Positions 1 to 10,988 of a stretch of DNA of 64,000 nt are shown one piece after another; position 1 is the first letter of the stretch; the number at the start of each line of letters is the position of its first letter. This DNA comes from Coniferiporia sulphurascens (lineage: Eukaryota; Basidiomycota; Agaricomycetes; Hymenochaetales; Hymenochaetaceae): the NCBI GenBank assembly GCA_002794785.1, contig NBBA01000004.1:1364001-1428000 (forward strand), read 5' to 3'. The notes beneath the pieces were generated by a model. It searched no databases, had not been told where the DNA came from, and was given only the letters and a program-made list of their open reading frames with translations. The position numbers and the translations under genes were made by a program.

Positions 1-331
1 CTACACAACCTGCCCGAATGCGCTTGAGCATTCTGCAGCGGTTCCTAAGTTCAGAAGAAAGGTGAACAGTTGTTAAGCCAACCGACTCAAGGCGACGGAA
101 GGCGGCCGCGTGGTCGAACTTGAGGCGAAACACTTCTGAAAGTAGTGGAGAATTGTCATTTAGAGAAAGGGAGTGGGCAATTGTCCTGCTCGTGAGGGCC
201 AAAGGGAGTATCGCCGACGGGGGTCCAGGAAGAGGGACATCGTCAGCCGCCATGTAAAGAGCTATGCGAGAGATCGATTCGGGAGCCAAGGTTTCGAATA
301 AGCTAAGCAATGGAGAGTGATCACTGTTCAT
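1..331 (-). CDS. F-box-like protein, N-terminal part (runs off left edge)
   Basis: An open frame reads leftward from an ATG at 331 to the window edge without a stop, giving about 110 residues. The start (MNSDHSPLLSLFETLAPESI) and the following leucine- and proline-rich stretch (PSAILPLALTSRTI near residue 40) resemble the F-box-like N-termini of large agaricomycete families that recruit substrates to SCF ubiquitin ligases. No C-terminal domain is visible, so the substrate and the completeness of the gene are unknown. The assignment rests on composition and the LPxEx-I-like helix; a generic leucine-rich protein is possible. Confidence 0.5.
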   Translation of the reverse strand, partial: MNSDHSPLLSLFETLAPESISRIALYMAADDVPLPGPPSAILPLALTSRTIAHSLSLNDNSPLLSEVFRLKFDHAAAFRRLESVGLTTVHLSSELRNRCRMLKRIRAGCV

Positions 332-756
332 AGCGAAGTTGGGGATGAGTCGATACCTGGGTTTTACCACTGGCTTTCGTACTTTATACTAGAGAATTCC
401 TGAGGCCCTGAGTGGATTTTGTGATGGCCGCGTCCGCGAAGGAGCCCGACTCCCGCTCCTGCGCAAGTGAGGATGTAGCATGTCTGCCGCCGTCCACTAT
501 ACAAAAGGAAACCTGACACGAACTTGAAAGCGAATTACCGCTCTAGACGGCGTCTGCGTAGTTATTAAATCTTTAAGTCTGATCGGCGGGGTGTGTCCGG
601 GCACGACGTTGGACATATACGTGTTTCCAGTGTACCCTGCTTGCAGCCTGCAGTGCTGACCCCAATGGGTTATTTCCAAATTAGGCGGACATCGTGTGTG
701 GGACCGGTTAATCTGCGTGGGAACTGAATTCTCGGTCACCTTGCTTTTTGCTATGC

Positions 757-967
757 AGTGATAGCAGCTCAGACAATCGATCTCCTAGCAGGCGATAAAG
801 TCAATCCTGACGGTCTCCGGGAAACAACGCTTTTGTGTCTCGAAATCCGTTTCAAACTTCCGCAACTACGGGACGCACTTTCCCCTTCCAGCTTTGTTTC
901 TGGAAAAAGGCAAGCTGCCCTCAGGGTTTGCAGGGTAGATGTGGATGAGGCTTCGAGGCTTCTATAG
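757..967 (+). CDS. Possible last exon of an unidentified small gene
   Basis: The frame starts just after a plausible acceptor (ttgctatgcag, ending at 756) and runs about 70 codons to a TAG at 965-967. It is helix-rich (TIDLLAGDKVNPDGL, then ALRVCRVDVDEASRLL). The K-V-x-x-D-x-L and VDVDE spacing is faintly reminiscent of small histone-fold proteins of the CENP-X type. That resemblance is too weak for a name, and the expected LPQLLLDF-like end is missing. An internal intron (about 838-890) is also possible. An upstream exon could start at the ATG at 424. Confidence 0.25.
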
Positions 968-1548
968 TCTCTATGAATCAGCAATATGGGAAGCCGTATT
1001 ATACAGACAAACCATATACAAGAAGCAGCGGAGCGCCGCATACTTTGACATTGGCCACGTGTCCTCGGACGCAGGATGACACAAAATTAAATTCACGATA
1101 TGCTCCGGCACAGCTCCATATAAATCTAAGTTTCCCGGAAAGCCCTAATTCCATGTGGACTTGACCACCGTCAGCCAATATACCAACAGGGAAACGGGGA
1201 CACTCAGCAACGACTGTTTGCAACATGCATGCTACTTCCACGCAGCGAGCGTACAGGTTTAATCACAGATGTTTGCTGCAAACATCCCGTAACCAATGGA
1301 CGGGGTTTCCCTCGCGATCGGCTCGTGTTAATTCCGCCTGTTCCAGGTTCCCTGTTGTAAAAATTGTGCAAAGACGTCTTTTCTTCCGAGCCTCCCACGG
1401 GACAGACATGACACACGTGAGAAGCGCGTACACAATAGCAATACAATTTTCATCCACTTCAGTGGTACTTATGGAGGAAGAAAGGGGACAGAAAGTCCTT
1501 ATTAGGTGTGTATAAGTCTATACAAGGAGTCGTCAGACTCACGATTTA

Positions 1549-1951
1549 CTAGAAAAACTCCCCATTAAGGCGGAGAACGTCATCAATTTTGTCTGAGTTC
1601 AGCACCTCGGAAACAAGCGCTGATTGCGTTCGCAATGCACACGATCTTAACAAGATAGGGTGACGGCAACGATTTCAACAACGCTCCTTGCTATACGCTT
1701 CAAAAGTAATGTATATATGAACTCACCTCTCTTTATTTGCGAGTAGCCTTAAATTCGTAGTCATAATGAACCATATCTAGCAGAGCCTGAGACTCGACGA
1801 AGGCATTAGTAAAAGATCCGTCGTCAAAGTCCGCTACTGGGGACGCCTTAGAAGGTTGACCAGACATGGTCTCCGAAAGTCTGCTAAACATGAGTAGTAC
1901 GCAGGCTAGGAGGGTCAATAAGCGAACAATTACTTGCCAGTAAGCCCGCAT
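1549..1951 (-). pseudogene. Possible small gene or remnant, unidentified
   Basis: Two coding-like segments lie in tandem on the minus strand. The first includes MSGQPSKASPVADFDDGS and ends with a stop at 1733. The second (about 1618-1549) lies after a possible cag acceptor and ends LRLNGEFF-stop. A gtgagt donor directly follows the first stop, so the pieces may be exons of one gene whose correct splice I could not find, or a decayed gene. No family was recognised. Confidence 0.2.
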
Positions 1952-2879
1952 TTAGGGAGGTATCCGAAGAGGGAACCTCGCAGGAATTGCCGTCAAAGTG
2001 GAGTACTAAAGGCTATACAAATTACGAAAACTTTCACCGGACACTCGATGGGAAAACTCGTTTTGGGGGCCGCAACATCTCCTTGACGAGCGATAGGGAG
2101 AAATATCGGGTTCCTTGGATTTTAGCTGCGACGTCGTCGCTACCCCGCGGGCTCAGCTATGTGTTTTGTTTCTGGCGGAGTCCAAGTATGACCAGCACAG
2201 CAGTTTCAGGAGCACTCGATTTTGAGGTCACTAGGGAGAAGAGATGGTGTTGCAGGTCTTCATTCTAAATCCGTTGAGGAGCAATAAAAAGGAACGTTGG
2301 ATTTAGCAGAGTTCAAGGCGTGTCGTCAGCGTTTCTCAGACCTGTGACACCATATATGGAATGTCGACCGGACACAGCCGCGAATGGTTGAACCTGGGGC
2401 AGTCTCAGGCTTTCAGCCGTGTCCCGCGAGTGCTCTCTGCATGCAACCAGTCCATTACACAGATTGCACTCTTTCAATCAGTTTTGTTTTCATTATCTAA
2501 CTTCACTTAATACTCGGACGGATATCTGGGAAGAACAAAAGCCAGGGGACCATTCGCGGCCGCAAGGAGTGCAAGCTTCGCCAGCCTGTCCCACAAGCTC
2601 GATGGCGTCTTGGTCGTCGCCATTGCACAAGCCTGTTTTACCTTCAAAGCAACCGTTATCGGACCTTCTCGGTACGCCTCGTGGTGATGTGGAGGTGCGC
2701 TTTTCCTCACCATGCATGAATCGGCATGTCGTGTCGCGCTAAGATTTGTTTTAGGACTGTACATACGCGTCAGAGTATCATACATGCAACGGGAAATGTT
2801 TATGTACACACGGTATTGACGCGTATGTTCATATTAATTTAAGTATCTGACGCATGAGTCTGACATTCATTCGATCAGG

Positions 2880-4388
2880 AATCCTCCGCCGACCCTTCGT
2901 GAGCGTCGAGAGCTGCGATATTCGCGAGATCAACAGGCGCTTCTGGACGATTTTCGCCGCTGTGCCTCGGAAGCTTCGCCGACAGAACTACAGATAAGCG
3001 CGCTGGAAAAAGTTAGCGTGCTGCTGAAAGCTAAGGTTTGCGAGGGACAGGGCCGTATCTCCCATTTACGAGAGCGTCTAGCGGGAGCAGACGGTGATTC
3101 CTCCGAAGACCTGCTTAACCAACAGGCACTCGAGGAACATAGGTTGGCAACGACATGTAAGGAGGAGAAAGCAGTAGCCAACCAGCTCGTTCAACTCAGA
3201 CAAGTCCGGGCTTCTTCGACCTTGCAGTCCGCGGATATTATGGCACCCCGCCTCACACGAGGCTTGCGGAAGAAAACGAACCTTAATTTATTTCTTCAGA
3301 AATCGCCGACCAAACGTCCTCTGCAGGTCCAGAAGTCTCGGTCACGTTCAATCGACTTATTACAAAGGGGCGTAGTTTCGAGAGGTCGTTACTCGGCGCC
3401 GGAAGCCAATTGGAACCAAAGATACACTTCACATTTTCGATCAAGGTCACTGATTGAGGGTCCGCAAGTGACCAAACTTTGTCGCCATTCTGACTTGGCC
3501 GCCCAGCTGGCGGTGTCGCAACCGTCATCTCTGGACTCCAAAATTGCTTCTTTCTCGCTTCAGGCTAATTCAGACGTAAACAAATATGGCGAGCATCGTG
3601 TTCCCGCAGTGGATGCGTTCACAAACTCGTTTTCGTCGAGAGTCATTTCTCCGCCGGCCCTAAGCGCCAGACGGAACCTATCGCTGCGCCGACTTCGCAT
3701 CTCAGAAGGACAACGACAAAGTGTACTCTTTCCGAATCCAGCGAAGCTATCAGTTACGAGGTCAGAGTATGGGGTTGTCACTATTCTTCCCCGGGAAACG
3801 CTGGGCTCCGAATCAGTGTCCGTAGAGGACTTGCCGGACGTGCCTTTGCCTAGTTATGTTCAAAAATTGATGAATGAGTTTGAGCAGAACAACAAACCCA
3901 CGCTCTCCTTCAGTTTTCCAGGAAGCGATGTCTCCATGACCCGCAAGCCAGTGGCTCCTTCCTTGGAACAGCCACAGGCCTTCTATCCTATCCCTCCAAC
4001 TTTGTCACCGAAAGTGAAGAGCCACGGCCTCCTTAGGAGGCAGCGGTCAATCTTCACCCTGCGACTTCACGTACGGCCCGTTCCTGAATTAGCGTCACGC
4101 TCAACGTTGGCTGCTTCATCATCGGCATCAGTTTCCGATTCTGTTGTCTGCTCTGCATCAGCTGTGCCGGCGCAGGGGGACATCGTATCACGTCCAACGG
4201 GTTTACCCTCTACCCGCAATTATGATTTACACCTGCTAGGCAAAGCACCCGACGATTTACCAGAAACGCCGAAAGCAACTGCTGCAGGTTTTCATCTCCC
4301 CCCGACCCCGAGGAGAGGTATGGTGTCGGGGTCACTAGCCGCCCTTCGGGATGTTAGGAGCAGACTCGTGACTTTAGGTCGTTGGTAG
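2880..4388 (+). CDS. Coiled-coil protein of unknown function, 5' exons not found
   Basis: The longest uninterrupted frame ends with TAG at 4386-4388. It is open leftward to about 2880, where a gatcag acceptor precedes the coding sequence, so the true start lies in an upstream exon I could not identify. The first 100 or so residues are highly charged and heptad-like (RERRELRYSRDQQ, ALEKVSVLLKAKV, LRERLAG), consistent with a coiled coil. The rest is Ser/Arg/Pro-rich and probably disordered, with clusters such as KSRSRS and PPTPRRG. No enzyme domain is visible. It could be the tail of a cytoskeletal or scaffold protein. A serine/proline-rich open stretch at 2530-2670 may be an earlier exon. Confidence 0.55.
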   Translation, partial: NPPPTLRERRELRYSRDQQALLDDFRRCASEASPTELQISALEKVSVLLKAKVCEGQGRISHLRERLAGADGDSSEDLLNQQALEEHRLATTCKEEKAVANQLVQLRQVRASSTLQSADIMAPRLTRGLRKKTNLNLFLQKSPTKRPLQVQKSRSRSIDLLQRGVVSRGRYSAPEANWNQRYTSHFRSRSLIEGPQVTKLCRHSDLAAQLAVSQPSSLDSKIASFSLQANSDVNKYGEHRVPAVDAFTNSFSSRVISPPALSARRNLSLRRLRISEGQRQSVLFPNPAKLSVTRSEYGVVTILPRETLGSESVSVEDLPDVPLPSYVQKLMNEFEQNNKPTLSFSFPGSDVSMTRKPVAPSLEQPQAFYPIPPTLSPKVKSHGLLRRQRSIFTLRLHVRPVPELASRSTLAASSSASVSDSVVCSASAVPAQGDIVSRPTGLPSTRNYDLHLLGKAPDDLPETPKATAAGFHLPPTPRRGMVSGSLAALRDVRSRLVTLGRW

Positions 4389-4824
4389 TGACCAATGGAC
4401 AATTATCTCCGTTTTTCGTTTCATCTAGATCCTGACATCTTGTCGCGAAGACATTAAATTATTGATTTCATACGTATCTTGAAGTATCTGTACATGACCT
4501 TATGGTTACCTTATCCCATATGAACCCATGCTATGAATAGCCGTCTTCCTTGCTGATTCCAGGTTGTCTCTCCAAGCCATACTATCTGACATTTATCTTG
4601 TACAGTCCGTTTGCTGAATCATTTGAAAATCATATGCACACCATCGAAGTCTAATCTATCGCAAATCAGCACCAGAACTTCGGCGCGTTATCAATATCTA
4701 ATCGACTGCCATGAGGTCCGTCTTAAACGAAATTCTTTTATCGAACGGGGGATTCGGTCCAAGTCATTTTTTGTGCCCTGACTACTAGCTGCTCTCATCG
4801 TTACAGTCGACCTCATCGCTTAAA
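4389..4824. other. Intergenic region upstream of aldo/keto reductase
   Basis: AT-rich spacer between the coiled-coil gene and the aldo/keto reductase. It presumably holds the terminator of the first and the promoter of the second. No repeat or RNA gene was seen. Confidence 0.5.
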
Positions 4825-6150
4825 ATGTCGCAGAAACTTACGCTGCAGTCGAAGTTGACCGTGAGTTTGTCAACGGATCACTTGCTATGATCTTCGAAAA
4901 GCGTTGAAAGATTTCCCCCCTTCCATTCTAACAGTTAAGGGACGGAAATTTGATTCCTCTCCTCGGGTTTGGTATTTGGCCATCTTTTGGGCGACAATAT
5001 GCTTCAGAGTTCATTCTTCCTTAGGCACGTACGAGATAGAGGGTCGTGAAGCTTATGACACCGTAAAATGGGCTCTAGAGGTAGCGTAAAAGCAGCTCGC
5101 TCAAAAATGCGTCCTGAACAGTTAAAATTGCTCCCCAGGCTGGTTATCGCCACATCGTAAGTCATCTCGCGCAAATGTGCGGCATAATCTCTTCTGAGTT
5201 CCCCGAAGGACTCCGCGGCTTGGTATGAAAATGAAAAGGAAGCCGGTAACGCGATCCTCGACTTCTGCAAAGCCCATCAAGTACCTAGATCGGAAATATA
5301 TTACACGACAAAATTAAGATCGAACGATGGGTACCAAGCGACGAAAGACGCCATACAGAAGTCTGTTGATGATTGCGGCCTGGGCTACATCGACCTGTAC
5401 CTCATCCACGGTCCCCTTGGTGGTCCGCAGGCTCGTATGGATAGTTGGAAAGCTGCCATAGACGCGAAGGCGGAGGGAAAACTCCGCAGTATAGGCGTAA
5501 GCAACTATGGTGTAAAGCACATTCAAGAAATGCTAGATGCAGGTGTCGAGCTTCCTGCCGCCAACCAGGTATTTTCTTCACGAAGTATTTCTAAAGCAGC
5601 AAATTAACGAGAAAATTGACCTCGGAATATTAATGCTTTTCAGATCGATTTGCACCCATTCATGGTTCGTGCGGCCTTGGTCGACTTCTGTCAGCGTCAC
5701 AAGATAGCGCTAGAGGTATCTCAGCCCTTTCCCCATCTGAACTGCTTCTTATTTGTTAAACACAAATCACTGACAGGCCTGGGGACCGCTTGTTCGCGCG
5801 CATAGATTCGGGCATCCTGTACTAGTAAAAATAGCAAAGAAGTATGGTAAAGAGGTACCACACGTTCTCCTCCGATATTCGCTACAGAAGGTACCAACGG
5901 CCTTGTAGTCTGATACAACCTGAATTGACACCGCTTTACAGGGCTTTATACCCCTTCCGAAGACTGTTTCAAAGGAGCGGATGATTTCAAACACGGACAT
6001 ATACGATTTTGAACTAACTGACGATGAAGTAAACGGGCTTGACGGGCTTGACGAATGTTGGCCATTTATTTGCCCTCTGAAATAACTAAACGTTGAAGTA
6101 TCTGTTTTATAGATTTGATCACAGACTGGGACCCTAGCGATTGTCCTTGA
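4825..6150 (+). CDS. Aldo/keto reductase (AKR family, NADPH-dependent)
   Basis: Nine exons (4825-4860, 4935-4971, 5025-5080, 5139-5156, 5209-5568, 5644-5715, 5777-5890, 5942-6056, 6113-6150) give an 281-residue protein, the usual single-barrel length. The classic catalytic tetrad is present: Asp50 and Tyr55 in the HIDSAAWYENE segment, Lys84 in YYTTKL, and His116 in YLIHGP. The family signatures GYRHID and GKLRSIGVSNYG are intact. The C-terminus (LITDWDPSDCP) is typical of fungal members and is reached only by splicing the last intron. It reduces aldehydes or ketones in the cytosol; the physiological substrate cannot be told from sequence. One exon is only 18 nt long. Confidence 0.9.
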
Positions 6151-7468
6151 GGCTAACGACTCAAAAGGAGCTAAGGAACGGCCGGAGATAGTCGTCATTT
6201 ATATACTTAATACTTCCAATTAAAATCAGAACTGAGGTGACTAGTGCTGTGGAGTCCCTAAGATGCGGTCGCTCGGCGTTATGGCACTACGTTGCTATGT
6301 ATTCGCGTACGGAAATGCGTTGCTATTTTTACACTCTAGGGTCAGGACGTTTAATGTGACAAGGACGAGTCCAGAGGCTATAGAATTTGAAAAACTCTGT
6401 ATTGAATGGGGTGCGACAGGTCGGGGAAGGTCCGTAAGTTTGTACTTCTTATCTGTACGGGAATTCCCCGGAATTTTAATCCTCGATTGAGTTCATTCGT
6501 CGGGCTTACCTTGAACAGAACCTAAATTACAAGAACCTGCCTACCTGTGGGAAGGAGAGACACGACTCAACTGGCACCACGAAAACGTAGGACAGGGGGA
6601 TGCAGTCGGTCATCACACACTACGGCATCCGTTAGCCCGTACGTAGACATGGAACATTATTAGCTGAGGTGGGTGTCCAATGACGTCGCAAGCTTTAGTG
6701 CACGTTTCAAAGCTGGAATATATTGTATTACTCACCTCTAGCGGTCCCTTTCGGCCAATGATCGGAAAACGTTCTGGTTCGTCCGTATGACTCGAAGAAG
6801 TACACGGGGTTGTTTGAACAATGAAGAACCGACAGATGAGGAGATATAGGGCTTGTATGCTCACCAAAAAAGAAAGGAAGATGTTCTCCGAGGGGCCAGG
6901 GGGGTATGTACGTACGAAATAAGCCAGCGCCCGGGGCTTGCCGCTACTGGTACATGTGAAGAAGCATTGGTCTGGGTTTGGGCGCGAGACGTAAGAACTC
7001 TTTGCACCGGCAGCCCTAGGCGACGATACGGCGTGTTATCTGCGTCAGTAATGGGAAACATTCTCAAGTAATGTGCAAGGGCGCGCGTTAGGTTTAAAAT
7101 TGTGGCAATACGGGGAGCTTCTGAAGTTCTGAGTCCTTGCGTGAGTAATATGGAAATAGTAATATGTGACACCGGCGTGCAGTGAACCGAGAGCTGCTCC
7201 GAGTCTAGCATTGAAACGCGGCTTTATTCCCAAGACGTCATGCCTTAGTCCCGCAATGAGGAGGGGCGTTTATGTTTAGGTCCCATCTAGTATGCTGCTG
7301 CGTTTCTGAGTCCTGGTCAGAGTTCACAAGCCGGTGGCGTACGCTTTACTGAGTGCTTCGCGGAGTTTCAAACCGGAGGTCTTGTTGATGCCCGTGAACA
7401 ACAGGGTTGACTCTATTCAGTCACCACGGACATTCGTCCGTCGCACCCTTTTACCTGTAACCTGAAGG
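6151..7468. other. Intergenic region with unassigned splice-like open segments
   Basis: Between the aldo/keto reductase and the RAD51 paralogue. On the minus strand, short open segments around 6730-6960 are bounded by good gtgagt/gtgagc donors (one reads ERFPIIGRKGPLE before a donor near 6735). No frame could be extended into a recognisable protein. It may hold a decayed or very fragmented gene. Confidence 0.35.
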
Positions 7469-8944
7469 ATGCGTTTACGGACATTGCTCAAGGACGAGCC
7501 AAAGACCACGCTCGATGCGTTGGACAGTTGCAACATCAAGTCAGACGAAGACCTGCTTTTTTCTTCGAACTCATTGCTTGCTCTATTTCAGCGCCTTCCC
7601 CCGGGCTGTATTAAATTTTCAGATCTTGAGCGTATTCGTGAGAAGGTGCTAAATTCTGTGGCCGCAAAGGGGGCCTCGGGATATGAAATCCTGAAGGAAT
7701 CTGAGTCTGGTTCACCGCGGGTTTCGGCTGATCCTCTCGATTGGGCGTCTGGCCACGGTGAAATAGATTGCTTGTTCAGCTCAATAAAAGCTGGTGTTAT
7801 CGAGATAGCCGGAAGGGATGGCTCTGCAAAATCGGTACTGAGGTTTGACTTCTCTGCACGATTTCTTCTTCCCTGATGATACTTCTTTTGGTCTCAGTCC
7901 CTTGTTCTAAACATAGCCCTCGCGTGCCTTTCGGGCACATCGGATAATGTCGTGCACTGGATTGATACTGTCGGGGAGTTTTCTGCGGAAAGGGCTTCCA
8001 ATATTCTGAAAGCTTCTACAACTGTGAATTTTTTTGACAACATGGAACCTCACCTAGTCGAATTGAGGCAATTGGCATTTTCAGAAACCTGCAAGCTGCG
8101 CTCTAGAGCGGCTTCACGTGTCACTTGCGTACACCGTTGAAGCCGCACATAATGCCCTCGAGATGATTCGATCAGAATCCACGGTGGGTCCATGCTTTCA
8201 TATGATCAAACACGAAAAGATCGTGCTCAAACTTCGTAAATTCGAAGTCGTCTGCGGACGCAAAGCGGCCGTGTCGCGCTCGCCTTATCATCATTGACTC
8301 CATAACACCTCTTTTCGTATCGCACATGACCACGGGTTCGCCCGAAGGTGAGTCTGAGAAGGCTTTGTCGTATTCCGCATTCATCGCTGATGCGTCTTTT
8401 CCCGCTCGCCTCAACAGGACAAGCCCTGATGACGGCCTTCATGAGGGACTTGCAAGACTTGGCCATCACCCAAGGCCTGATTGCACTGGTGCGATGTAGC
8501 GGATATACACGTTGAGGAAGGTTGACCGAGTTACTTGCCTTGCGGCACGTGCGTAGGTCACAAACAACGCGACCACCGTGCAGCACCCGAAACACGACCT
8601 TGCTTCGTCCAGACTAAAGCCAGTTCTCGGATCATCCCTGGCGTTCCTCACAGACACAACTCTGTGGCTGAGCCGCGCACAGGAAACGCGTGCTGACTCC
8701 GTAAGGGATGTAGGGGGAGGCTCCACCCTTCCTTTATTGAAACACGTCGGCACCGAGGTCATGGGCAGCGTGTACATTGCCGAAGTCCTACGTTCAAGAT
8801 CCGCTGTAAGCACTGCCGAGCTGGTTCCGTGCTGGAACATACGTATGCTGAAGAAAAAACTGTCGACAGGTGGATCGTGTGTGGTGGCCATTTAGTCTTA
8901 GCGACGGAGCTCTCAATAAATTTCCGTCTCCCGTAAGTTCATGA
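7469..8944 (+). CDS. RAD51 paralogue (RAD51D-like recombination protein)
   Basis: Seven exons (7469-7834, 7898-8023, 8085-8183, 8248-8347, 8418-8488, 8557-8805, 8870-8944) give 361 residues. The N-terminal 100 residues match the helical domain of RAD51 paralogues. The RecA core follows, with Walker A at about residues 114-121 (GRDGSAKS) and a clear Walker B (ARLIIIDSITPLF) in exon 4. The end includes the typical SLAFLTDTTLWLSRA strand. Such proteins act in nuclear homologous recombination, helping load RAD51 on single-stranded DNA. The Walker A has Ala where the invariant Gly before Lys is expected. RAD51D is the closest in layout; XRCC2 or XRCC3 types are less likely. The last intron is less certain: without it the frame stops at 8895. 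Confidence 0.8.
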
Positions 8945-9089
8945 GTCGGCGTCGTTACCCGGATCATAGCGATTTTTGTCCATATGATAATATCAATTAA
9001 TTCATGTATTACAATGTAAAAACCATTCCAAGGCACCGAAACCAATTCGCTACAGGTCTCCAAACCTGTGTATTTATGAGTTAGTTACT

Positions 9090-10988
9090 TCAATAACCCC
9101 TTGAATCAGCGGGGAGGGCGTACCGATCAGGCATGAGTACGGGAGCAAGTAAACTCCAGATGTACAAGAGCATGCACACCCAACTCGACACCACTCTCAT
9201 CCACATAGCCACTTCTGAGCGACCAATGTAGACGTCATCTCCATCTGGATTCACCGATCCCGGAATCGGGGACGTCTTCACGACATTCCTGGATGATACG
9301 CATGAGAGATTCCATTCCACGGTGAAGTGCAATAGAACATACCAATCCGTCAGGAGCATGGCGACATACATGGCCCCTATGGCGAATATTACGTGGAACC
9401 ATGCATACTAGATGGAACGCACGGGGTTCAGGACAGAGTCTTAAGAAAGTACAAAAGGGAAACGTACGTTATACCGAGTCCCAGACCTCTCGTCATCACG
9501 GTCATCCCCAGAAATGTCGTCGTCATCTTCATCATCTTCATCCTCGTTCAGAGCAGACGCCGGGATCGCGCTATATTTACCTGTCAGAACCGCCAAAGGG
9601 AAAATAATAATTTGTTCGCACCCTGCTTCCACTGCGGCTAGTAAAGCTTGATACCTTGGACTATCAGTTCGGCTAGGCTGAGACGTCACAAGCCCATGGT
9701 CTCCCAGAACACCATCGTCAATCGGCAGAGACACTGCACCTCTCTTATTTTTCCCGACAAGTGCGCGACTCTGCGTTGCCGCACGACTCGTTGAGTACGC
9801 TATTGCCAAGAAAGTGAAAATCGCTCCAAGGACAACCGTTGTCGTCTGTGTGCCTTTCACCGTTCCATTATGTAGCGGGTTACATGAGGCGTGCTCATGA
9901 TTTCCAACAGCCGACATAATCAGGTAAGTGCAGTAGACTGCGACCATACTACTCTGCGCAAGACCGGAGCGCGGGTTTGACTCTTGTACTGCCGGGTGGA
10001 TGCATATTATCGTAATGATGATGCACAGGGCAAGGTTGAATGATATAAAGAACCGGTTGAGTGTGCACTCTGAGCCCGCAAAAAAGGCGTACAAAACACC
10101 CGTAAGCGCGATCGACGCAGCGTACATTCCAGCGGTGGACCCAATGAGAACCCATTGCCACAGATTCGAGTTGTGCGAGTTCTCCCAGTTTTCGAGGCAA
10201 GTCTCGGACCACGAATGTGCGAAGTCAACTAGGAGGACAAGACCAAGCAGAATAAATATCGAAGCGCCGATAAGTGAGACATAGTTTCCCCAGAACATGA
10301 AGAATCCATTAGGGATAAAAAATGAGACGGTAACCAAGGTTAACCAGAGCAATGCTTTGGGGCCCCACCATCTGTAATGTGAGTTAGTCTGATTTGATCC
10401 TTAAGTATTATGTTGAACCAACATACCCGTTTTGTAGGGCTGCCCTCTTGTCTCGTGTATCCTTCACGCCAATGAGCGCTGCCCCCAGCAAGACATGGAA
10501 CAACGACAAAGCGAAGCAAATGCGATGGACCTGGGAATGTTCCCTTCGGTCAGCCAGAGTCAACGAAATCCCGGAGAAGTACCTACAGCCAAGACCCCAT
10601 AGCACTGTCCATCCTCACAGTCCATCTTGATGTAGTCATAGCTCCATTTCTCGATAAGGTTGATGGCAAAACGCGACCTCATCGCCCAAGCCAGCATGGA
10701 GTTGAACAAAAAGATGAGCTGCGACGGGAGTGAGCCTCAGCCAGTAAAGCGACAAACGACTGAGACTAACAGCGAAACCTATACGCGTTGCAATGGACGA
10801 GTTGCAATTACAGGACTTGCAGAACATCGACGCTATGCATAGTGCGTTAGAGTGTGCTGCGCACCTGTCCAAGTGAATGCATATTGCTCACCGGCCGTCG
10901 ACGTGAAGCAGAATGCCAAGCCTGCCAGGCATGATGTTCCTATTGTTGCCAGCCCGCCTGCGAGAGGTATAGATATGAGTGCGCCCAT
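9090..10988 (-). CDS. TMS1: SERINC/TMS1-family multi-pass membrane protein
   Basis: Reads leftward from ATG at 10988 (MGALISIPLAGGLATIG) to a stop at 9090, in about seven exons, giving roughly 500 residues with about ten membrane segments. Family hallmarks are all present: the CKSCNCNSSIATR motif, GVKDTRDKRAALQNGWWGPK (across an intron at about 10380-10430), SFFIPNGFFMFWGNY, an acidic loop of Glu/Asp followed by GDDRDDERSGTRYN, and the conserved end YIGRSEVAMWMRVVSSWVC then LLAPVLMPDR. The family affects serine-derived phospholipid synthesis and membrane asymmetry; in fungi it sits in internal or plasma membranes. A 51-nt intron (9571-9621) keeps the frame if retained. Confidence 0.93.
9571..9621 (-). 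other. Frame-preserving 51-nt intron in the SERINC gene
   Basis: Splicing here (gtgcga...atatag) joins the conserved EAG to AIPASALNE, matching the family. The intron is 17 codons long and has no stop, so retention would insert CEQIIIFPLAVLTGKYS just before the acidic loop. Confidence 0.6.

Larger units (their letters stand above)
332..2870. other. Poorly assignable region with possible small-gene fragments
   Basis: No family could be recognised with confidence here. Three coding-like pieces were seen. A plus-strand ATG at 424 opens a 30-codon peptide. An exon-like frame at 757-967 (+) follows a ctatgcag acceptor and ends in VDVDEASRLL-stop. On the minus strand a 44-residue acidic peptide begins MSGQPSKASPVADFDDGS (inside 1733-1951), and a second exon-like piece at about 1549-1618 ends in NGEFF-stop. 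None could be joined convincingly. Confidence 0.3.

Noticed and set aside
6581..7233. Possible multi-exon gene on the minus strand
   Set aside because: Good donors are present, but no combination gave a recognisable or sustained protein, so it is kept only as an intergenic remark.
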